DNA of 60,321 bases, from NCBI RefSeq assembly GCF_002933465.1, contig NZ_PSZE01000038.1, positions 1-60,321 of the forward strand. The letters run 5' to 3'. Of this stretch, positions 18,597 through 25,025 are shown piece after piece. A program made the position numbers and the translations under genes. Each line of letters begins with the position of its first letter. The stretch's first letter is position 1. Source of the stretch: Nocardia nova. Its GTDB lineage: Bacteria; Actinomycetota; Actinomycetes; Mycobacteriales; Mycobacteriaceae. The notes beneath the pieces were generated by a model that made no database searches, had not been told where the DNA came from, and was given only the letters and a program-made list of their open reading frames with translations.

Positions 18597-19988
18597 ATGA
18601 CCGAGACAGCGATGGCGTTCCAGGCGGCCACCACCCCCGACTCGACGCGCACACCGGTGCTCGAGGTCGTGATCCCGGTGTACAACGAGGAGCGCGATCT
18701 CGCCGGATGTGTCCGCCGGCTGCACGCCTTCCTGCGTGACGGATTTCCGTTCTCGACCCGGATCACGGTGGCGGACAACGCATCCATTGACTCCACGCTC
18801 GCCGTGGCGCACGCACTCGCCGAGGAGTTGCCCGAGGTCGAGGTCGTCCACCTCGACCGCAAGGGCCGCGGGCGCGCGCTGCGTGCGGTGTGGGAGGCCT
18901 CGAAGGCACAGGTCGTCGCGTATATGGACGTCGACCTGTCCACCGACCTCAACGCACTGCTGCCGCTGGTGGCCCCGCTGGTCTCCGGACATTCCGATCT
19001 GGCGATCGGCACCCGGCTGGCGAAATCCTCACGCGTGGTGCGCGGTCCCAAACGTGAGATCATCTCCCGCTGCTACAACCTGATTCTGCGGGCCTCGCTG
19101 CAGGCCCGGTTCTCCGACGCCCAGTGCGGATTCAAGGCGATGCGCACCGATGTGGCGCGCCGGATCCTGCCGCTGGTCGAGGACGGAGAGTGGTTCTTCG
19201 ACACCGAACTGCTGGTGATCGCCGAACGCGCCGGGCTGCGCATCCACGAGGTACCGGTGGACTGGATCGACGATCCGGACAGCCGCGTGGACATCATCGA
19301 CACCGCCCGCAAGGACCTGCTCGGCGTGTGGCGGGTGGGCCGCGGCCTGGCCACCGGCGCGCTGCCGATCAACGAGTTGCGCGCCGCCATCGGGCGGGAA
19401 CCGCTGGTGGACGGGGTGCCGCTGGGCATGGTCGGGCAGCTGGTGCGCTTCGGCATCATCGGTGCGCTCTCCACCCTGGCCTACATGCTCCTGTACGTGA
19501 TGTTGCAGGCCGTGGTGGGCGCCCAGCCCGCGAACTTCGCCGCCCTGCTGATTACCGCGGTCGCCAACACCGCGGCGAACCGCGCGTTCACGTTCGGGGT
19601 GCGCGGCTCGGGCAACGCGGTCTCCCACCACTTCCAGGGCCTGCTGATCTTCGCCTTCGCCTGGGTACTGACCAGCGGTTCGCTGTTCGCCCTGCACCGG
19701 TGGGCGCCGGAGGCGTCCGTGCACGTGGAACTGCTGGTGCTGGTGATTGCGAATCTGGTGGCGACGCTGACCCGATTCGTGGGACTGCGCTGGGTTTTCC
19801 GCAACGCGGTCGCCGGCAGCGTCGTCGAGGACATCATCGTTGCGGACATCGCCGTCGAGGACATCGCCGTCGAGGACATCGCCGTCGAGGACATCGCCGT
19901 CGAGGACATCGCGACGGCGCCGGACCGGCACTGGTCGGTGCCGCGGGACGGCTCGGATACCAGCTCGCCACCCAACTGCCGGTCATGA
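18597..19988 (+). CDS. GT2 glycosyltransferase fused to GtrA membrane domain
   Basis: 463 residues from ATG 18597 (GTG 18579 is also possible). The N-terminal GT2 domain (about 15-250) shows PVYNEERDL, a DXD-like YMDVDLSTDLNAL, and GFKAMRTDVARRILP, like dolichyl/polyprenyl-phosphate sugar synthases. A GtrA domain (about 280-405) provides four membrane helices for moving a lipid-linked sugar. Together they should make and flip a polyprenyl-phosphate sugar for a cell-envelope glycan. The tail is odd: six 5-residue units of the type A-V-E-D-I from a 15-bp tandem repeat, then sequence overlapping a decayed second glycosyltransferase. The natural C-terminus has probably been replaced. Confidence 0.85.
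   Translation: MTETAMAFQAATTPDSTRTPVLEVVIPVYNEERDLAGCVRRLHAFLRDGFPFSTRITVADNASIDSTLAVAHALAEELPEVEVVHLDRKGRGRALRAVWEASKAQVVAYMDVDLSTDLNALLPLVAPLVSGHSDLAIGTRLAKSSRVVRGPKREIISRCYNLILRASLQARFSDAQCGFKAMRTDVARRILPLVEDGEWFFDTELLVIAERAGLRIHEVPVDWIDDPDSRVDIIDTARKDLLGVWRVGRGLATGALPINELRAAIGREPLVDGVPLGMVGQLVRFGIIGALSTLAYMLLYVMLQAVVGAQPANFAALLITAVANTAANRAFTFGVRGSGNAVSHHFQGLLIFAFAWVLTSGSLFALHRWAPEASVHVELLVLVIANLVATLTRFVGLRWVFRNAVAGSVVEDIIVADIAVEDIAVEDIAVEDIAVEDIATAPDRHWSVPRDGSDTSSPPNCRS
19821..19910 (+). repeat. 15-bp in-frame tandem repeat (six copies)
   Basis: Unit GCCGTCGAGGACATC. Copies 3-6 (from 19851) are identical; the first two are diverged (VVEDI, IVADI). It encodes the acidic-hydrophobic peptide (AVEDI)n after the last GtrA helix. 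Perfect copies suggest recent slippage. Confidence 0.9.
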
Positions 19989-20095
19989 CGATCGGCGGAT
20001 TCGACGGCAGCGCGGATCGCCGCCTGGGTGCGGCAACACTTCACCGCGCGGAACGTGGACGGGTGACGATCTACGACCTGACCGCGCCGCGATGA
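19925..20095 (+). pseudogene. Remnant C-terminus of a GT39/ArnT-like glycosyltransferase
   Basis: In a frame other than that of the GT2 gene the sequence reads GRLGYQLATQLPVMTIGGF-DGS; one base over it reads IAAWVRQHFTARNVDG, then VTIYDLTAPR and stop at 20095. From memory, these are the last segments of actinobacterial ArnT-like GT39 membrane glycosyltransferases, which often follow GT2-GtrA genes. The ~500 residues before them are gone, and the tail overlaps the GT2 gene's end (stop 19986-19988). At least two indels are needed to read it as one protein. Confidence 0.55.
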
Positions 20096-20109
20096 GCGGG
20101 CCGACCCGC

Positions 20110-20182
20110 AAACGACAACTGCCCGCGGAAACGACAACCGCCCGCGGAAACGACAATGCCCGCCCCCGATGAGGGCGGGCAT
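20110..20182 (-). terminator. 19-bp direct repeats and tRNA terminator
   Basis: Unit AAACGACAACTGCCCGCGG at 20110-20128 and 20129-20147 (one change), with a partial third copy from 20148. The third copy runs into a perfect 10-bp stem, ATGCCCGCCC / GGGCGGGCAT (20156-20182, 7-base loop), lying 11 bases past the tRNA 3' end on the minus strand. It is therefore the likely tRNA terminator. Confidence 0.65.
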
Positions 20183-20192
20183 GGCGTTGTTG

Positions 20193-20265
20193 TAGCCCCG
20201 ACGGGATTTGAACCCGCGCTACCGCCTTGAGAGGGCGGCGTCCTAGGCCGCTAGACGACGGGGCC
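20193..20265 (-). tRNA. tRNA-Glu (CTC)
   Basis: 73-base cloverleaf on the minus strand. The acceptor stem GGCCCCG / CGGGGCT has one G-U pair at its end and discriminator A. The anticodon arm CCGCC-CTCTCAA-GGCGG gives anticodon CTC, and the T arm GCGGG-TTCAAAT-CCCGT is canonical. CCA is not encoded. Its flanks carry an hsdS scrap and a DUF4143 gene, as at tRNA sites used by integrating elements. Confidence 0.96.
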
Positions 20266-20351
20266 GAGAACTTCGCTCCGGGAACCGGAGCCCGGTCAGC
20301 TTATCGGTCCCGGGCGGCGGCACCAAATCCGGTGTTCACATACCGTCGGTC

Positions 20352-20489
20352 TCAGAACGGCTTGCCCTGGATGAGTCCGAAGATTCCGGCGATGAAGAAC
20401 AACGGGATAAACAGCGCGGTCGCCACCGGGTCGCCGTTGAGATATCCCTGCCGAATACCTTCCAGAGCTGCCGCAGAACCCGAATCCAT
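20352..20489 (-). CDS. Small single-TM protein
   Basis: 45 residues (MDSGSAAALEGIRQGYLNGD, then a helix VATALFIPLFFIAGIFGLI, ending QGKPF). ATG 20489 follows GAGGGGAATCGATC, a good ribosome site. One C-terminal membrane helix with a short acidic outer or cytosolic head; no known family. It begins 86 bases upstream of the tRNA-Glu 5' end, on the same strand. Confidence 0.65.
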   Translation of the reverse strand: MDSGSAAALEGIRQGYLNGDPVATALFIPLFFIAGIFGLIQGKPF

Positions 20490-20664
20490 GATCGATTCCC
20501 CTCGCTCGATGATCTGGTGAATCCGTACGGCTACGGTAGCGCAGCGCACCGCCGTTCCCACCAGCGGGCATGGTGTCAGTGCGGTTTTCGACCGACGCCC
20601 CACTGCAACACAGTCACCACGCGACCCAGCGACACATTACGCGCAGGCCGCCGCCAACTCATCG

Positions 20665-20982
20665 TCAACCGTCGGCCCGGACGGCCACAGCACCCTCCAG
20701 TAGCCCATCTGACAACGCGGTGCGCAAGGTCTCCATCGCCGCGACAACTTGGCGGAGGCTGTCGATGTCCCTGTCCATCGGCTTGAGTAGATCCACGATC
20801 CTCCGCTGTTCATCGATTGGCGGCACGACTATCTCGAGCCGTCCCAGTGCGTCGACGCTTATGGACTGTTTCAACCCGCCCTGAACCAGTGCCGAAACCC
20901 GACAGCGATGACGAACACCCCACCAGACTCTCCGACAATGTCGGAGACGTTCCGACCAATCTTGGAATAACTTCTTGTCCAA
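20665..20982 (-). pseudogene. hsdS: C-terminal fragment of a type I restriction specificity subunit
   Basis: The last ~65 codons read as the end of a type I HsdS target-recognition domain and conserved helix (LKQSISVDALGRLEIVVPPI, DEQRRIVDLLKPMDRDIDSL, then RTALSDGLLEG). The first ~35 residues (Arg/Trp-rich) do not belong to the family. A whole HsdS has ~400 residues, so over 80% is missing, and no hsdM or hsdR is nearby. It is a scar of a lost restriction island. Confidence 0.6.
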
Positions 20983-21027
20983 TGTGCTAATTTCTGCTTG
21001 ACGGATCAGAGGTTAAGAGGGGTGGAC

Positions 21028-22302
21028 ATGACCGCAACCGGGCGCGACCTGCTCACAAGGAACCTTCAAGCGGTGCTCGGAGAGCTCCTCCACGAAGAGC
21101 CCGTCGTGATTGTGACCGGAGCTAGAACGGTCGGGAAGAGCACCCTCCTTGCCGCATGTGCCGCGCACCATGGCGTCACCGTCTTGGATCTCGACGACTT
21201 GGAAACCCGGCGCGCCGTCATGGCTGACCCGGCCCTGTTCGTATCGGAGGATCGGCCGACACCGGTCTGCATCGACGAGTTCCAGCACGTCCCACCCCTG
21301 CTCGACGCGATCAAGTCAGAACTCAATCGCAACCTGCGGCCAGGACGGTACATGCTGACCGGGTCAACGCGGTACGGCTCGCTGCCCACCGCCAGTCAGT
21401 CCTTGACCGGCCGCGCGCATGTCGTGACCATGTGGCCGCTTTCGCAAGGCGAATTGGCCGGACGCGCCGAGAACACCTTGGATGCGCTCGTTTGCGATCC
21501 CTCCGCCCTCGTAGTCGGAACACCCTCCATATCCACTCGCGCCGACTACGAACAGGCGGTACTCGGCGGTGGGTTCCCACTTGCCCTGGCGCGTGAACCG
21601 GGACGGTCTCGCAACCGCTGGTTCCGCGACTTCGTCAATCTCGTTGTCGAGCGAGACGTGATGGAAATCCGCAAGGTTCGACAACGCCAGTTCCTGCCAC
21701 AGGTGTTGCGCCGACTTGCTGGTCAGACCGGACAGGTCGTCAACATCGCGAATCTCGCCGATGCTGTCGGACTGGATGCCGCGACTGTCAAAAGCTACCT
21801 CGGATTACTGGAGGCGGTGTTCCTGATCCACCGACTCGAGCCGTTCACTCGATCGCCAACGCACCGGGCGATCCGCAGCGCAAAGGTTCACGCCGTGGAC
21901 ACCGGACTTGCGGCATATCTGATCGGCTTGAGCCAACACCAACTCGCGGAACGGATTCCGGCGCAACTGACCCAATTCGGCCACCTCGTCGAAACTTTCA
22001 CCGTGAACGAGCTGATGAAACAAGCCGGCTGGGCTCAGCAGGAGGTCACTTTCTCTCACTTTCGCACAAAAGATCAGCAGGAAGTCGATCTGGTGATAGA
22101 GACAGAAACAGGTTCGGTGAGCGCCGTCGAAGTCAAGGCGTCGGGAACGGTGACGAACAGCGACTTCGCGGGCCTGCGCCTTCTCCGTGACAAACTCGGC
22201 TCAGCCTTCGTCGGAGGGGTGGTCGTCAACCTCGGCCAACGGTCCTACACCTACGACGATCGCCTGCATGTCCTGCCGCTGGATCGACTGTGGACGTCGT
22301 GA
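21028..22302 (+). CDS. AAA-type ATPase with DUF4143
   Basis: 424 residues. An N-terminal P-loop domain (Walker A GARTVGKST; Walker B-like PVCIDEFQHVP; sensor TGSTRYGSL) is followed by a winged-helix segment (IANLADAVGLDAATVKSYLG) and a C-terminal DUF4143/PD-(D/E)XK-like fold (FSHFRTKDQQEVDLVIE, AVEVKASGTV). In that last domain D-x-V and E-V-K have the spacing of a nuclease core. Such proteins are common, mobile and of uncertain role; toxin-antitoxin or defence functions have been proposed. ATG 21028 follows AAGAGGGG. Lower GC and context next to tRNA-Glu and an hsdS scrap suggest horizontal gain. Confidence 0.85.
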   Translation: MTATGRDLLTRNLQAVLGELLHEEPVVIVTGARTVGKSTLLAACAAHHGVTVLDLDDLETRRAVMADPALFVSEDRPTPVCIDEFQHVPPLLDAIKSELNRNLRPGRYMLTGSTRYGSLPTASQSLTGRAHVVTMWPLSQGELAGRAENTLDALVCDPSALVVGTPSISTRADYEQAVLGGGFPLALAREPGRSRNRWFRDFVNLVVERDVMEIRKVRQRQFLPQVLRRLAGQTGQVVNIANLADAVGLDAATVKSYLGLLEAVFLIHRLEPFTRSPTHRAIRSAKVHAVDTGLAAYLIGLSQHQLAERIPAQLTQFGHLVETFTVNELMKQAGWAQQEVTFSHFRTKDQQEVDLVIETETGSVSAVEVKASGTVTNSDFAGLRLLRDKLGSAFVGGVVVNLGQRSYTYDDRLHVLPLDRLWTS

Positions 22303-22322
22303 CGGGGTAATCGACCGGTCGA

Positions 22323-22937
22323 TCAGCGCGGGGTGTGCAGGCCCATGTGCAGGGTCACCGCCCATTGATGCACGATCTGTTTGCGGCGGACCGAGTCGTC
22401 GGTGAGAACGTCGGCCAGGCCCAGGCCGCGTGCCATGTCGAGGGTGGCCTGCACGAGATGATGGGCGACCGGGTCGGAGTCGTCGACGCCGAGCGCCTCG
22501 ACGGCCAGGCGATGCGATACCCGGCCGAAGTGGGCCTCGAGTGGCACGATGCGTTCGCGCAACACCGGGTCCGCCGCGGCGTGGGTCCATACCTGTAGCG
22601 CCGCCTTGAACAGCGGAGTCGTATAGGACTCGACCAACTGCGCCACCACCGCTTCCGTGCGGCCCACGCCCTGCGCCACCTCGGTCACGGCCGCCGCCTC
22701 GGCCTTGGACTGCGCCATCCGGGTGTCGAACATGTACTCGAGGGCGGCGGTGATCAAATCCTCCCTGGTGGGGAAATGATGTTGGGCCGCCCCGCGCGAG
22801 ACCCCGGCCCGTTCGGCGACCACCGCGACAGTGGCCGCCGCCCAGCCCATTTCGGCCAGACAGTCGATGGTCGCCTCGAGCAACCGCCGACGGGTGGCCC
22901 GGCTGCGGTCCTGCTTGGGTTCGTGCGATGCGGTCAT
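22323..22937 (-). CDS. TetR regulator of the acc/fad operon
   Basis: 204 residues. Helix-turn-helix at about 20-60 (RLLEATIDCLAEMGWAAATV, ERAGVSRGAAQHHFPTREDL). It starts seven bases after the echA stop and is the last gene of the operon on the same strand, so it is probably co-transcribed and feeds back on the operon promoter near 31.6 kb. The ligand is likely an acyl-CoA intermediate of the pathway (inference). In the remembered M. tuberculosis Rv0971c-0976c locus I do not recall a TetR at this position. Confidence 0.87.
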   Translation of the reverse strand: MTASHEPKQDRSRATRRRLLEATIDCLAEMGWAAATVAVVAERAGVSRGAAQHHFPTREDLITAALEYMFDTRMAQSKAEAAAVTEVAQGVGRTEAVVAQLVESYTTPLFKAALQVWTHAAADPVLRERIVPLEAHFGRVSHRLAVEALGVDDSDPVAHHLVQATLDMARGLGLADVLTDDSVRRKQIVHQWAVTLHMGLHTPR

Positions 22938-22944
22938 GATTGCG

Positions 22945-23769
22945 TCATTCTGCCCAGCTGGGTGGGCGGCGCTGGAAGAAGGCCGTCATCCCTTCGATCA
23001 CCTCGGGCGTGCCGAAGAAACTTCCGGAGCGTTTGGCCAGCTCATCGGCGGTGCGATCGAATTCGGCGACGATGGACGCATTCACCAGCCGCTTACTTTC
23101 GGCCAGTCCCTGCGGGGACCCCTTGCGCAGTTCGCCGCACAGGCGGGCCACCTCGGCGGCGACATCGGCGGCGGCGACGGTGATCAATCCGATCCGCTCG
23201 GCCTCGGCCGCGTCGAAGGTCTCCCCGGTCTGGTAGTAGCGGGCGGCGGCCCGGGAGGTCAGCCGCGGCAGCAGTGTGAGCGAGATCATGAACGGCGCCA
23301 GGCCCAGCCGAGCCTCGGTGAGCGCGAAACTGCTCGACGGTCCGGCGACCGCGATGTCGCAGGCGCCGACGATGCCCATCCCACCCGCGCGCACATTGCC
23401 GTCGACCTGCGCGACGACCGGCTTGTGCAATTCGACGATGCCGCGCAGCACGTCGATCATCCACCGGGTGCGGATATCGGCGGCCGCGGCCGGATCGGCG
23501 TCGAGCGCTTCCTTGAGATCCGCGCCGGCGCAGAACGTATTACCGGTGTGGGTGAGGATCACCCCGCGGACCTGCTCGTCGGCGCCTGCCTTGCGCAGTC
23601 CGTCGAGCAGCTCCCGAACCAGCTTCGAGGACAGCGCATTCCGATTGTGCGGTGAATCCAGCGTGAGCACCGCGAAGCCGTCGCGCACCGCGTATCGCAC
23701 GAAAGGCGTTTCGGTGCCGCCGGTTTCGGTGATCTCGGTGCCGGTTTCGGTGCCGGTGGTTTCGCTCAC
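22945..23769 (-). CDS. echA7: Enoyl-CoA hydratase/isomerase family, EchA7-like
   Basis: 274-residue crotonase-fold protein expected to hydrate the enoyl-CoA made by the carboxylase pathway. Oxyanion-hole segment GNTFCAGADLKEAL and GGMGIVGACDIAVAG are present. The residue matching catalytic Glu144 of rat hydratase is Gly here, while that matching Glu164 is kept (FALTEARLGLAPF). The first ~20 residues are a Thr/Glu/Gly-rich repeat (TETGTEITETGGTE). GTG 23769 follows AGGAGG by six bases. Order matches the remembered Rv0971c-0976c. Reaction type is inferred; the missing Glu leaves room for isomerase or other activity. Confidence 0.83.
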   Translation of the reverse strand: MSETTGTETGTEITETGGTETPFVRYAVRDGFAVLTLDSPHNRNALSSKLVRELLDGLRKAGADEQVRGVILTHTGNTFCAGADLKEALDADPAAAADIRTRWMIDVLRGIVELHKPVVAQVDGNVRAGGMGIVGACDIAVAGPSSSFALTEARLGLAPFMISLTLLPRLTSRAAARYYQTGETFDAAEAERIGLITVAAADVAAEVARLCGELRKGSPQGLAESKRLVNASIVAEFDRTADELAKRSGSFFGTPEVIEGMTAFFQRRPPSWAE

Positions 23770-23841
23770 GTGCGTTCCTCCTCGTCCGGTTCGGTGGGTT
23801 TACGCCGGCCGCGCCGCAGTGGCGGCCGGCCGGGGCACCGC

Positions 23842-25002
23842 TCAGTACGACTTCGGCAACCCCAGCGAGTGCTGGGAGACGAAGTTCAGGATCATTTCCC
23901 GGCTCACCGGCGCCACCCGCGCGATCCGGGCCGCGCCGAGCATGCCCGCCAGACCGATGTCCGTGGTCAGGCCCGAGCCGCCGTGCGTCTGGATGGACTG
24001 ATCCAGCGCCTTGATACTCGCCTCCGCCGCGGCGTATTTCGCCATATTGGCGGCCTCCGCGGCACCGAAGTCGTCGCCGGAATCGTAGAGGACCGCGGCC
24101 TTCTGCATCATCAGCTTGGCCAGTTCGAGTTCGATCTTCACCTGTGCCAGCGGATGCGAGATGCCCTGGTGCGCCGCGATCGGCGTCTTCCACACCTGCC
24201 GCTCCCGGGCGTATTCGACCGCCCGGTCGATGGCGTAGCGGCCCATGCCGACCGCCATCGCCGCACCCATGATGCGCTCCGGATTCAGGCCGGCGAACAG
24301 CTGCGCGATGGCGGCGTCCTCCTGGCCCACCAGCGCGCTGCCGGGCAGCCGCACATCGTCAAGGAACAACGTGAACTGGTTGTCCGGCTCGATGATGTCC
24401 ATCTCCTGGCGGTTCTTCTCGAAGCCGGGAGTATCGGTCGGGACGATGAACAGCGCCGGCTTCAACTTGCCGGTCTTGGAATCCTCGGTACGCGAGACGA
24501 TCAGCACCGCCTCGGCCTGATCCACACCGGAGATGAAGATCTTGCGGCCGTTGAGGATCCAGTCGCCGCCGTCGCGGCGGGCGGTGGTGGTGATGTTGTG
24601 CGAGTTGGACCCGGCATCGGGTTCGGTGATGCCGAACACCATCTTCGAGGAGCCGTCGGCCAGCTTGGTCAGCCAGTACCGCTTCTGTTCCTCGGTGCCG
24701 TACTTGGTGATGATGGTGCCGCAGATCGCGGGCGAGACCACCATCAGCAGCAGGCCGGCGCCCTGGGCGGCCAGTTCCTCCATCACCAGCGCCAGTTCGT
24801 AGATCCCGGCGCCACCGCCGCCGTACTCCTCCGGCAGGTTCACGCCGAGGAAGCCGAGTTTGCCCGCCTCGTCCCACAATTCGTCCAGCGGTTCGTTGCG
24901 GCGCGCCTTGGCGGAGACGTAGTCGCGGTAGTTGTACTTCGCGGCGAGCTTGGCTACGGCCGCCCGCAACTGCTTCTGTTCGTCGGTTTCGATGAAGCTC
25001 AT
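23842..25002 (-). CDS. fadE12: Acyl-CoA dehydrogenase, FadE12-like
   Basis: 386 residues, standard length. Family motifs: VNLPEEYGGGGAG, FGITEPDAGSNSHNITT (FAD and substrate binding), SIQTHGGSGLT. The usual catalytic (Y/E)GT segment near the C-terminus is replaced (ARVAPVSREMI), so the base must lie elsewhere, as it does in isovaleryl-CoA-type enzymes, or activity is altered. ATG 25002 follows CAGGAGAATTCCC. It lies 23 bases after accA2 and 72 before echA7. Likely dehydrogenates a branched acyl-CoA in the same pathway. Confidence 0.87.
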   Translation of the reverse strand: MSFIETDEQKQLRAAVAKLAAKYNYRDYVSAKARRNEPLDELWDEAGKLGFLGVNLPEEYGGGGAGIYELALVMEELAAQGAGLLLMVVSPAICGTIITKYGTEEQKRYWLTKLADGSSKMVFGITEPDAGSNSHNITTTARRDGGDWILNGRKIFISGVDQAEAVLIVSRTEDSKTGKLKPALFIVPTDTPGFEKNRQEMDIIEPDNQFTLFLDDVRLPGSALVGQEDAAIAQLFAGLNPERIMGAAMAVGMGRYAIDRAVEYARERQVWKTPIAAHQGISHPLAQVKIELELAKLMMQKAAVLYDSGDDFGAAEAANMAKYAAAEASIKALDQSIQTHGGSGLTTDIGLAGMLGAARIARVAPVSREMILNFVSQHSLGLPKSY

Positions 25003-25025
25003 GGGAATTCTCCTGTAGTGGGCGG

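Noticed and set aside
19821..20163. CRISPR-like array from the two short repeat groups
   Set aside because: One is an in-frame coding repeat without spacers, the other is a directly adjacent 19-bp repeat; there are no cas genes.
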